A DNA stretch of 64,000 nt. It comes from UBA1479 sp040216635 (GTDB lineage: Bacteria; Pseudomonadota; Alphaproteobacteria; Rhodospirillales; Casp-alpha2). The number at the start of each line of letters is the position of its first letter. Position 1 is the first letter of the stretch. Positions 1 through 7,096 of the stretch are shown piece after piece. Where the stretch lies: positions 132,138-196,137 of the forward strand of contig JAVJOU010000006.1 in the NCBI GenBank assembly GCA_040216635.1, written 5' to 3'. Position numbers and translations under genes: made by a program. The notes beneath the pieces were generated by a model. It ran no database searches and had not been told where the DNA came from. It saw only the letters and a program-made list of their open reading frames with translations.

Positions 1-139
1 CTATCGCGCGGTATTGTCCGCGTCGGCGGGATTATGGCGCGATCTTTGTTTCCGGGCGGTTAATTTTACGGAAACTTCTTTCCGCACCCGCCACGTCACA
101 ATCCGCCGCACACCGTATCAGTCTGAACCAAGAAACCGC

Positions 140-159
140 AAAAAACCAGGGCCGCCTGG
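140..159 (-). terminator. Rho-independent terminator after the iron permease gene
   Basis: On the minus strand a CCAGG / CCTGG stem with a 4-base loop is followed by six T residues. It sits directly after the TAA stop of the permease gene, so it probably ends the iron-uptake transcript. No gene is visible from here to the left edge of the window. Confidence 0.6.
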
Positions 160-161
160 CC

Positions 162-1823
162 TTATTGGCGCGTGAAGCGGTTGAGCACCGCGTTCATCAT
201 CATCACCGGCAGCACGCCGGACAGCACGATGAACAGGGCCGGAAGGGCCGCTTCTTCCAGCAATTCGTCCTTGGCGTACTGATAGACATAGGTCGCCAGG
301 GTTTCGTAGTTGAAGGGACGGAGCAGCAGGGTCATCGGCAGTTCCTTCATCACGTCCACGAACACCAAAAGCCCCCCCGCCACGAAGGACATGCTGACCA
401 GCGGCATGATGACCTTTCCCAGACTGGCGCCGAACCCGTGGCCCAGCACCCGGCTGGCGCTCATCATATTGGGCGGCAGGCGTTCAAGCCCCGTGGTCAC
501 GGCGCCGTAGCCCACCGCCTGGAATCGCACGGCGCAGGCAAAGATCACAAGCCCGACCCCGCTGGTGAACCAGCCGTCGAAGGTGATGTCCGATACGGCG
601 CCCAGGACGGCGGCGATGGCTCCATCCAACGCCCCCGCCGCGGTCACCACGCCGATCGCCAGGATCGTTCCGGGAAAGGCATATCCGACCGAAGCCAGGG
701 CGGTCATGCGTTTCAGCAGCGGCCCGCTGTGATAGGCCGCGACAAAACCCATGAAGGCCGCGACGGACATCACCACCAGGGCGACGCTGCCGCCCAGGAA
801 GACGGAATTGAACGTCGCGGAAACCATCTTTTCGTTCAGGTCCAGAGAATGGCCCTTGATCACGAAGGACGCCAGCACCCCCACCGGCAGCACGAAACCG
901 ACCAGAATGGGCGTGGCGCAGACCACCCAGCAGGCCGTGATCCCCCGCCCCTTCACGGTCACGGGGCGGAGAGAGACCGCCCGGCGGGCCGTGTCGGAAA
1001 ACCGCCGCCGGGCACGGGCCAGGATTTCCAGCGCCAGAAGCGCGATGATGAACAGAAACGCGACCGACGCGATCTGGGCCGCCGCGGCCAGGCTGTTCAT
1101 CCCCAGCCAGACGTTGAAGATGCCGAGCGTCAGGGTCCAGATCGCGAAATATTCCACCGTTCCGAAATCAGAGACCGTTTCCATCATGGCCAGGGCCAGA
1201 CCGGCGGCGATGGCCGGGCGGGCAAGCGGCAGGGCGACCTTCCAGAACACATTGCGCCGGGACAGCATGCCCGCTTCGAACAGGGACGACGGCGTCAGCA
1301 GAAAGGCCGTGCGCGACATGACATAGACATAGGGATAAAGCACCGCCCCCATGACCATGATCGCCCCTTCCATGGATCGGATTTCGGGAAACCAGTAATC
1401 CGATGCGCGCTGCCAGCCGAAGACCTCGCGCAGGAAGCCCTGTACGGGCCCCGCATATTCCAGGAAATCCGTATAAACATAAGCGATCAGGTAGGCCGGC
1501 ATGGCCGCCGGCAGCAGCAGCAGCCATTCGAACACGCGCCGCCCCGGAAAATCGTAGCGCACGACCGTCCAGGCGGTGGAGACACCAAATAACAGGCAGA
1601 CCACGGCGACACCGCCCATGAGCATCAGCGTATTGCCGATATACCGGGGCAGGACCGAGGACGACAGATGGGCCCACAGGCCGCCGCTGTCGCCGGTCGC
1701 CGCCCAGAACACGGCGAGGATCGGGCTCAGGAACACCGCCGCCAGCATGAAGACCGCAGCGGACCAGGGCGTCAGCCTGGAAAGAACTTTAGTACGGAAA
1801 TAGGCTGTAGCCTGCGTCACCAT
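162..1823 (-). CDS. fbpB: Iron(III) ABC transporter, two-domain inner-membrane permease (FbpB type)
   Basis: This 553-residue, very hydrophobic protein has the duplicated binding-protein-dependent permease architecture of FbpB/AfuB: two homologous membrane halves (about residues 20-275 and 290-550). Each half has a cytoplasmic loop resembling the EAA motif (near 'ALPLARPAIAAGLALAMM' and 'IMPLVSMSFVAGGLLVF'). The length is typical of fused FbpB permeases. The start codon overlaps the stop of the upstream fbpA-like frame by 7 bp, which implies translational coupling. It should form the translocation path for ferric iron delivered by the periplasmic protein, powered by the FbpC-type ATPase encoded at 5768. 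Substrate is inferred from family and Fur-type sites. Related permeases can move other compounds such as thiamine, but the partner protein favours iron. Confidence 0.88.
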   Translation of the reverse strand: MVTQATAYFRTKVLSRLTPWSAAVFMLAAVFLSPILAVFWAATGDSGGLWAHLSSSVLPRYIGNTLMLMGGVAVVCLLFGVSTAWTVVRYDFPGRRVFEWLLLLPAAMPAYLIAYVYTDFLEYAGPVQGFLREVFGWQRASDYWFPEIRSMEGAIMVMGAVLYPYVYVMSRTAFLLTPSSLFEAGMLSRRNVFWKVALPLARPAIAAGLALAMMETVSDFGTVEYFAIWTLTLGIFNVWLGMNSLAAAAQIASVAFLFIIALLALEILARARRRFSDTARRAVSLRPVTVKGRGITACWVVCATPILVGFVLPVGVLASFVIKGHSLDLNEKMVSATFNSVFLGGSVALVVMSVAAFMGFVAAYHSGPLLKRMTALASVGYAFPGTILAIGVVTAAGALDGAIAAVLGAVSDITFDGWFTSGVGLVIFACAVRFQAVGYGAVTTGLERLPPNMMSASRVLGHGFGASLGKVIMPLVSMSFVAGGLLVFVDVMKELPMTLLLRPFNYETLATYVYQYAKDELLEEAALPALFIVLSGVLPVMMMNAVLNRFTRQ

Positions 1824-2860
1824 CCGACACGATCAATTACCTTCTGCGCCTCGGGTGCCAGTTCGGCGATCCGTCCGATGGGCAGTTTGTCTTCCTTGAA
1901 CGTGCCCCAAGACGCAAGTTCCTTGGAGGGCGGAACCGCAGGATTGACCGGATACTCGAAATTGACGGCGCCATAAAGCCCCTGGGCCGTCTTTTCGGTA
2001 AGAAATTCCAGAAACCGGACGGCTTCTTCCTTATGTTTGGAGTGCTTGGCCACGCCGCCGCCCGAAATATTCATGTGGGTACCGCGCCCTTCCTGATTGG
2101 GGAAAACCAGCTGCACGCTTTCCGCCCAGGCACGATGGGCCATCTTGTCCGAGAACTTGAGCTTCCCGAAATAGTAGTTGTTGATGATGGCGATGTCGCA
2201 AACGCCTTCGAACACAGCTTTGACCTGCGCCCGGTCGTTGCCTTGCGGGCGGCGGGCCAGGTTATCGACCACGCCCTGGGCCCATTTCTCGGCCTCTTTG
2301 ACGCCATGGGCCTCGATCATCGAGGCCACCAGGGCCCGGTTGTAGACATGGCTTCCCGGGCGGGAACAGATGCGTTTCTTCCATTTGGGATCGGCCAGGT
2401 CTTCGTAAGTGCGGATCGATTGAACATCCTCGACCCCGTTGGCGACGGCGATCACCCGTGCGCGCTTGGAAAAGGCGAACCAGCGGTTGCCGGGGTCGCG
2501 CAGATGGGCGGGGATATCCTGTTCCAGGGTTTTCGAGTCCACCTTGGCCAGCAAGTCCTTGTCCGCATAGACCATCAGACGGGCGATATCGACCGTCAGG
2601 ATGACGTCCGCGGGGCTGCGGGCCCCCTCGGCCTGCAGGCGCTGGGCAAGGCCCTTGGACGCATAGACGATGTTGATCTTGGTCCCCGTCTTTTCCGTAT
2701 AAGCCTTGATGAAGGGCTCGATCAGGAACGGCTGACGGTGGGAATAGATGTTCAATTCCGCCGGCCGGGCCGAGGCACTGAGGCCCGTCAGAACAGCGGC
2801 GAAAGCCAGTACGCCGGCAAGGGATCGCCACAAGGGTGCGGAGTTGAACGATTTTGACAT
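1817..2860 (-). CDS. fbpA: Periplasmic iron(III)-binding protein (FbpA/FutA type)
   Basis: This is the C-terminal half of a longer uninterrupted frame, given here from an internal ATG at 2860 that has a good Shine-Dalgarno (AAAGGA, 9 bases upstream) and starts a classical signal peptide (MSKSFNSAPLWRSLAGVLAF..., cleavage near 'SASARPAE'). The mature part begins 'ELNIYSHRQPFLIEPF' and carries the paired tyrosines 'NNYYFGKL' that bind ferric iron in FbpA proteins. The length of 347 residues is normal for the family. It should capture Fe3+ in the periplasm and deliver it to the permease encoded next. The oddity is that no stop codon separates it from the upstream desaturase-like gene, so a fused precursor is also possible. 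Confidence 0.85.
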   Translation of the reverse strand: MSKSFNSAPLWRSLAGVLAFAAVLTGLSASARPAELNIYSHRQPFLIEPFIKAYTEKTGTKINIVYASKGLAQRLQAEGARSPADVILTVDIARLMVYADKDLLAKVDSKTLEQDIPAHLRDPGNRWFAFSKRARVIAVANGVEDVQSIRTYEDLADPKWKKRICSRPGSHVYNRALVASMIEAHGVKEAEKWAQGVVDNLARRPQGNDRAQVKAVFEGVCDIAIINNYYFGKLKFSDKMAHRAWAESVQLVFPNQEGRGTHMNISGGGVAKHSKHKEEAVRFLEFLTEKTAQGLYGAVNFEYPVNPAVPPSKELASWGTFKEDKLPIGRIAELAPEAQKVIDRVGW

Positions 2861-3826
2861 CACGTGAATTCCTTTGGTCAGGCCCCCCACGACGCAGGCA
2901 GCCGCGTCGGCGAAGGGCGCAAGATAGATGGTTCGAAGGTCGTGACAAGGGCGGACCTCGCCGGCAACGCCGAAGCGCAGGTTCTCGCGCCGGCCGGCCA
3001 GGCACAGGCTGCCGCCGATCCAATCCCAAACGGCCAGGACGACGCCGAAGTTGCGGTCGAAATGGCGCGGATCGGTGGAATGATGGATCTGGTGCTGGGC
3101 GGGCGAAATCAGGACACGTTCGACCCATCGCCCATAGGATATCCAAACATGGCTGTGGCGCAGATTGGCGCCGGCCGCATTGAACAGGAACAGCACCGCG
3201 TTGGCGCCCAGAACGGTCATCAGTTCCGCCCGGTTGCCGAAGAAAAACAGAAAGCCCGCCACGGCCACCGCCTGCACCAAAACCGAACGCAGGCCGAACA
3301 CGACCCCTTCCATCGGATGGGTGCGGTAGACGGTCAACGGCGTCAAGGTTTCCGCCGTGTGATGAACCTTATGGAAGGCCCAAAGCACGGACCAGCGGTG
3401 CATGGCCCGATGCACGAGATACTTGGCCAGATCGTCCAATAAAAACAGCGCCGCCGTGAATAGAACGGCAATCACCCATCCCGGCGCCTGCGGCCACAAC
3501 ATGGGCCGCCCGTCGAACCAGATGTGAAGCCATTCGAACAGCAAGGTCGCCGCGGCCACGTTGCCGAGCAACCGGGGGCCGACCCCCATCATCACCGCAT
3601 GGTTGAGAAACAGGATTTTGAAATCGGCAAGGGCCGAACGGGACAGCCAGACCCGCCGGCTGAACAAACCGGCCAAGACCCGGCGGAACGGCGCGTCAGC
3701 AACACGCAGCTGGACCGCCAAGGCGATCAGCAAAGCCGCCGCCAGGTAGCCGACGAACACGCGTTTTTGCGGATTGATAAACGGGTCCGCGACGCGGTCC
3801 AGATATTCGAGAACCAGGGTGTCCAT
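1817..3826 (-). CDS. Sterol-desaturase-like membrane hydroxylase continuing in frame into the FbpA-type protein (full 669-codon frame)
   Basis: From the ATG at 3826 the first ~320 residues form a fatty-acid hydroxylase / sterol desaturase family protein. It has several hydrophobic segments and the three di-iron histidine boxes: HRAMH (about residue 140), HKVHH (about 151) and HQIHH (about 245). After 'LCLAGRRENLRFGVAGE' the frame runs without a stop through 'GGLTKGIHV' into the signal peptide of the FbpA-like protein. The hydroxylase active site is expected at the membrane; its substrate (a sterol, hopanoid, lipid or carotenoid) cannot be told. Either the two proteins are made separately by an internal start at 2860, or a fusion is made and cut by signal peptidase. 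The start has only a weak ribosome site, and a terminator-like hairpin lies just upstream. Confidence 0.7.
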   Translation of the reverse strand: MDTLVLEYLDRVADPFINPQKRVFVGYLAAALLIALAVQLRVADAPFRRVLAGLFSRRVWLSRSALADFKILFLNHAVMMGVGPRLLGNVAAATLLFEWLHIWFDGRPMLWPQAPGWVIAVLFTAALFLLDDLAKYLVHRAMHRWSVLWAFHKVHHTAETLTPLTVYRTHPMEGVVFGLRSVLVQAVAVAGFLFFFGNRAELMTVLGANAVLFLFNAAGANLRHSHVWISYGRWVERVLISPAQHQIHHSTDPRHFDRNFGVVLAVWDWIGGSLCLAGRRENLRFGVAGEVRPCHDLRTIYLAPFADAAACVVGGLTKGIHVMSKSFNSAPLWRSLAGVLAFAAVLTGLSASARPAELNIYSHRQPFLIEPFIKAYTEKTGTKINIVYASKGLAQRLQAEGARSPADVILTVDIARLMVYADKDLLAKVDSKTLEQDIPAHLRDPGNRWFAFSKRARVIAVANGVEDVQSIRTYEDLADPKWKKRICSRPGSHVYNRALVASMIEAHGVKEAEKWAQGVVDNLARRPQGNDRAQVKAVFEGVCDIAIINNYYFGKLKFSDKMAHRAWAESVQLVFPNQEGRGTHMNISGGGVAKHSKHKEEAVRFLEFLTEKTAQGLYGAVNFEYPVNPAVPPSKELASWGTFKEDKLPIGRIAELAPEAQKVIDRVGW

Positions 3827-3844
3827 TTATGCCCAGGTAACGGA

Positions 3845-3879
3845 AGAAAAGACGGCCGAGCCCCATCAGGGCCCGGCCG
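3845..3879 (-). terminator. Terminator or attenuator between the DUF4856 gene and the desaturase-fbpA frame
   Basis: The minus strand reads a GC-rich stem (about 11 bp with G-U pairs, arms 3869-3879 and 3853-3864) and then TCTTTTCTTCC. It lies just after the stop of the DUF4856 gene and ends about 20 bp before the ATG of the desaturase-like gene. It would end or reduce transcription into the iron operon unless a separate promoter lies inside the preceding gene. Confidence 0.6.
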
Positions 3880-3892
3880 CCAGACGGGTTGT

Positions 3893-5308
3893 TTAGTCGT
3901 TTTCGGAGCTTTTGCCGCCGCCAAGCTTCTTGGCCAGGTCAGCGATGTCGCCGCTGATTTCATTGACCCGTGCCTGAACGCCGAATTTATCGACCAACAG
4001 CTTTTGAAGCTTCGCCATGTGCAGCATGTATTCGCCCCAGGCAACGCCCTGGTCGCGCAGATAATTGCCCTTGCTGTCAATGTTGACGACCTGACTGGCA
4101 TTGGTCAGCAGCGGGCCGAAACCGATCAGCCGGTTTATCTTGGTCGCCGTTTCGCCCAGGTTGCTCTTGCCGGTCTGGAGAGCCAGGCTGAAGCCCTTCA
4201 ATTCGCCCCAATGCTTGATGTAGTTGGCATTGACCTTGGCGATATCACCATTGGCATCCATGATGGTCTTCAGCTTGGTCATGTCCTTGTAGACCGACCC
4301 GGCATATTTGAAGACCGCTTCAGCCAGGGTCTTCTCCCAGTTATCGCCGATGACCTTGGCATAGCCGACCAGTTGCGCGCGCTGCGCATCCGTCAGTTTT
4401 TCGCCCTTAGCCGACGTCAACAGCTTGCGTCCGTCGAGGAACGCACGGGTAATGGTATGCAAATAGGTGCTCTTGCCCTTGGAAGACTTGTCGGCACCGG
4501 CGGCGTAATAAGCCGGCGCGAAAACCATCTCCGACTTCAGGTCGACCTTGCCGTCCTTGTTGTAATCGGCCAGGGCGAAGGCATCATCTTTCTGCTTGGC
4601 GATGGCATAAATCTGCTCCGGCGTCAGTTTGAGCGTATGGGCCGGTGTACCGAAATAACCGAAGGCTTCGTCCCAGGCATGTTCCTTGCCGGTATAGGGT
4701 GCGCCGTCCTTGTAGGGCTTGTCGTTCGGTTTCTTATCCGCGCCCAGGTATTCATCCAGGTACCCGTCAACGGCCTGATTGTACATCATCGCGCCCATAA
4801 GAAACTTGGAGATGAGCTGCGGATAATTGTAGCCGTTGGCGATATCCACGCCCTTCTTCGCTTCCGATGCCTTGCCGATCCAGAATTCCAGCAGTTCCGC
4901 ACCGGTCATGTTGTTGGGCATGCCCGTGACCGTGCCTTTGAAGGTCTTGCCGGCAAGGTTCTTTTTCTTCGAGATATCGTCAATGCCCGTCTGCTTGATG
5001 ACGAAGGCACCCTTTGTTTTGGGCGCGATGATCGCGCGGCCCGCATCGGAATTCTTGAAATAAGACAGCAGCTGCGCCTTAAGCTCGGCGTTCGGCTTGC
5101 CGTTGCCCTTGCCCGCAAGCTTTTTCAAGGAATCATGCAGCGCATGGCGGGCGATCTGCCCCGAATAGGAAACGGAACTGGTCTTCTTGCCGCTATATCC
5201 CTTTACGGTGACGGGAAAGCCAGAATAGACATCGTCGTCCGCCATCGCGGGGCCGGAAAGCAGTGCGACAGTGAGGGCGGCAGCGCCCAATGTGGCCGTT
5301 TTGAACAT
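3893..5308 (-). CDS. Exported DUF4856-family protein with an EF-hand-like calcium loop
   Basis: The start at 5308 is chosen because it has a clear Shine-Dalgarno (GAGAGGA) and opens a signal peptide (MFKTATLGAAALTVALLSGP, cleavage near AMA-DDD). The longer upstream frame lacks such features. The 471-residue product matches the DUF4856 pattern: an N-terminal 'SYSGQIARHALHDSLKKL', the family-typical 'GKEHAWDEAFGYFG', and a helical C-terminal half. 'DYNKDGKVDLKSE' (about residue 250) fits an EF-hand loop (D-x-N-x-D-G-x-V-D-x-x-x-E). Function is unknown. It is the first gene on the minus side of a Fur-type control region and lies upstream of iron transport genes, so a periplasmic role in iron limitation is the best guess. 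A hairpin terminator separates it from the next gene. Confidence 0.75.
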   Translation of the reverse strand: MFKTATLGAAALTVALLSGPAMADDDVYSGFPVTVKGYSGKKTSSVSYSGQIARHALHDSLKKLAGKGNGKPNAELKAQLLSYFKNSDAGRAIIAPKTKGAFVIKQTGIDDISKKKNLAGKTFKGTVTGMPNNMTGAELLEFWIGKASEAKKGVDIANGYNYPQLISKFLMGAMMYNQAVDGYLDEYLGADKKPNDKPYKDGAPYTGKEHAWDEAFGYFGTPAHTLKLTPEQIYAIAKQKDDAFALADYNKDGKVDLKSEMVFAPAYYAAGADKSSKGKSTYLHTITRAFLDGRKLLTSAKGEKLTDAQRAQLVGYAKVIGDNWEKTLAEAVFKYAGSVYKDMTKLKTIMDANGDIAKVNANYIKHWGELKGFSLALQTGKSNLGETATKINRLIGFGPLLTNASQVVNIDSKGNYLRDQGVAWGEYMLHMAKLQKLLVDKFGVQARVNEISGDIADLAKKLGGGKSSEND

Positions 5309-5352
5309 GAAGGATCCTCTCAATTGGGTTTCCAAGGTTTTGAATGGTTCGT

Positions 5353-5385
5353 AACTGCTAATGATGCTGATTATCATTAGCAGTT
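5353..5385. promoter_or_regulatory. 33-bp perfect dyad, Fur-box-like
   Basis: The two 13-bp arms (AACTGCTAATGAT and its exact complement) flank a 7-base centre. The core reads as overlapping AATGAT/ATCATT hexamers, as in classical Fur boxes. It lies 45-77 bp upstream of the DUF4856 start. In RNA it could also form a stable hairpin in the leader. Confidence 0.55.
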
Positions 5386-5417
5386 GGTTCGGCGATCCTA
5401 ATTCATCCATTGCTAAA

Positions 5418-5432
5418 TGCAAATGATTTTCA
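5418..5432. promoter_or_regulatory. Alphaproteobacterial Fur box
   Basis: TGCAAATGATTTTCA differs by one base from the perfect palindrome TGCAAATGATTTGCA typical of alphaproteobacterial Fur/Mur sites. It overlaps a possible minus-strand -35 element (TTGAAA), which fits repression under iron-replete conditions. Confidence 0.6.
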
Positions 5433-5767
5433 ATAAAATTCAAAGGCCCTGGGCAGGCGCCATGAACATGATGCGGCGACCGCTTGAACCGTGCCGTTTT
5501 CAAGGTTCGGCCCCTGCAACCCAGGACGACCAATGGTGTGTGAATACGGGGTTTTCCCCAGCGCCGAATTCTGTTTTCTTGCGGCCCCGCCGATCATGCG
5601 GCGACCGAATTGAGAGGCATTGTGCCCCAGGCCAATAAAACCACCGCCGCCCCGCCGACCGCCCGCGACATCAACCGCGCGCAAACCGCAGGCCTTCCCG
5701 CCACCCAATTTAACCAGATTGCTTTGGGCCGAACTGTTTTGGGCCACCACGGGCGGGGGCAGCCAGC

Positions 5768-6898
5768 GTGAATAAATTCGATATCGCCCACCCCCCCGAA
5801 GCGGCGGATCTGACACCACGGGACGGTTTGCACATGCTGAACGTATCCCATGCGTTCGGTGAAAAAAGGGTCGTGAACGGGGTTTCCGTATTCGTCGAAC
5901 CCGGAGAACTGGTTTGCCTTCTTGGGCCTTCCGGTTGCGGTAAAACAACCTTGCTTCGCTTGGCCGCAGGGCTGGAAACGTTGCAATCTGGGCGCATCAC
6001 CATCGGCGAAGAAGCCGTCGCCGACGGTGCCGGTGCGCAGATGCCGCCGGAAAAACGCAACATCGGCCTGATGTTCCAGGATTTCGCTCTTTTCCCGCAT
6101 CTGACCGTCTTCCAGAACGTGACCTTCGGCCTGACGGAAAAAGACGCCGAACGCCAGGGCTGGGTCCGCAAAACCCTGGGCGCCATGGGGCTTGGGACCT
6201 ATGCGGATGCCTATCCGCACACCCTATCGGGCGGCCAACAGCAACGTGTCGCCTTGCTGCGTGCCCTGGCTCCCGCCCCCCGTGTGTTGCTTTTGGACGA
6301 ACCTTTTTCCGGCCTTGACGTCAACCGCCGGGCACAGATTCGCCAGGATACCTTCCAAATCCTGTCCCAATCCGGCATCGCGACACTGATGGTCACCCAT
6401 GATCCGGAAGAGGCCATGTTCATGGCAGACCGTATCCTGGTTATGCAGAACGGCCGGATCGTCCAATCCGGCAAGCCGGTGGACATCTATTTCCATCCGG
6501 TAACGGCCTTTGTCGCTGAACTGTTTGGACCGGTGAACCGCCTGTCCGGTCGGATCGCCAACGGTGGCCTCGACACGCCCTTGGGGAGGTTTCCATCCAA
6601 CGGCCTTTCAGACGGCACCGAGGTCCAAGTGCTTATCCGCCCGGAGGCCCTGGGGCTTTCGGAAATCAATGGCGCGGGTACTTTTCGGGCTGATAATGAC
6701 CAAAACACGCGCCTGACGGTTGTTTCCGCGCGCTCATTGGGCCGCTCGTCACATCTGGCACTCAAACTCGGTAACGGCGGCGACGCGCCGCTTTTGAACG
6801 CACGCATGCCCGGGGTCTTTCTGCCGTCAACCGGTTCCGAAGTTCGCACCGAAATCGCCCCGGAAAATCTGCTGATCTTCCCGAAGGATGAAGTCTGA
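5768..6898 (+). CDS. fbpC: Iron(III) ABC transporter ATP-binding protein (FbpC type)
   Basis: This 376-residue ATPase has Walker A GPSGCGKTT (53-61), Q-loop MFQDFALFPH, signature LSGGQQQR (153-160), Walker B VLLLDEPFSGLD and H-loop MVTHD (208-212). A C-terminal TOBE-like domain follows, as in FbpC/PotA-type ATPases. It should energise the FbpB permease encoded divergently at 162-1823. The GTG start at 5768 is used; an ATG at 5834 (MLNVSHAFG) would still include all motifs. It is separated from the rest of the transporter by the DUF4856 gene and the Fur-site region. Polyamine or sulfate transporters share this architecture, so the iron assignment rests on context. Confidence 0.85.
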   Translation: MNKFDIAHPPEAADLTPRDGLHMLNVSHAFGEKRVVNGVSVFVEPGELVCLLGPSGCGKTTLLRLAAGLETLQSGRITIGEEAVADGAGAQMPPEKRNIGLMFQDFALFPHLTVFQNVTFGLTEKDAERQGWVRKTLGAMGLGTYADAYPHTLSGGQQQRVALLRALAPAPRVLLLDEPFSGLDVNRRAQIRQDTFQILSQSGIATLMVTHDPEEAMFMADRILVMQNGRIVQSGKPVDIYFHPVTAFVAELFGPVNRLSGRIANGGLDTPLGRFPSNGLSDGTEVQVLIRPEALGLSEINGAGTFRADNDQNTRLTVVSARSLGRSSHLALKLGNGGDAPLLNARMPGVFLPSTGSEVRTEIAPENLLIFPKDEV

Positions 6899-6914
6899 AT
6901 TTACGGCTGCCGGC

Positions 6915-6927
6915 GGCAAGAATTACC
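6915..6927. promoter_or_regulatory. Possible FlbD-type activator site upstream of flgE1
   Basis: GGCAAGAATTACC matches the GGCAA-N3-TTGCC palindrome found upstream of flgI with one mismatch in the right arm. It is centred about 102 bp upstream of the -24 element of the sigma-54-type promoter at 7022, a normal enhancer distance. Confidence 0.45.
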
Positions 6928-7021
6928 CATCAAACGAACAATCCCGTCATACACGGCATTCTTTGCCCAGAGCCGTTAATAAAAAATCTTGCAATTTCAA
7001 CAAGTTGCGTGGGTTCATATT

Positions 7022-7037
7022 TGGCATTCGGCTTGCA
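7022..7037 (+). promoter_or_regulatory. Sigma-54 (RpoN) promoter of flgE1
   Basis: TGGCATTCGGCTTGCA fits the TGGCAC-N5-TTGCA consensus with one mismatch. The invariant GG (7023-7024) and GC (7035-7036) have exactly ten bases between them. Transcription would start near 7048, about 50 bp upstream of the flgE1 ATG. Confidence 0.75.
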
Positions 7038-7096
7038 CCCAAAACAGTGGAAAAAAACCTTTTAGAGGGCCTACCGGACGCGGCGGGCAACGAACA

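Larger units (their letters stand above)
5309..5767. promoter_or_regulatory. Divergent control region between the DUF4856 gene and fbpC
   Basis: This 459-bp non-coding stretch separates minus-strand iron genes from the plus-strand ATPase gene. It contains two Fur-type palindromes (5353-5385 and 5418-5432) near the minus-strand gene. On the minus strand TTGAAA, within the second palindrome, could be a -35 element. The part from about 5450 to 5767 is GC-rich and shows no further element I can support. Open frames that run into it look spurious. Confidence 0.5.

Noticed and set aside
165..1592. Long plus-strand frame opposite the iron permease gene
   Set aside because: Its product is rich in His, Arg, Gln and Gly with no domain, as expected from the reverse complement of a hydrophobic membrane protein gene.
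3524..5380. 618-codon plus-strand frame opposite the DUF4856 gene
   Set aside because: It has no ribosome site, ends inside the Fur-site dyad, and lies opposite a gene with a signal peptide, family motifs and a terminator.
3893..5533. Longer version of the DUF4856 gene starting at 5533
   Set aside because: The extra 75 codons cover both Fur-type palindromes and show no signal peptide or conserved sequence. The ATG at 5308 has a strong ribosome site and opens a signal peptide.
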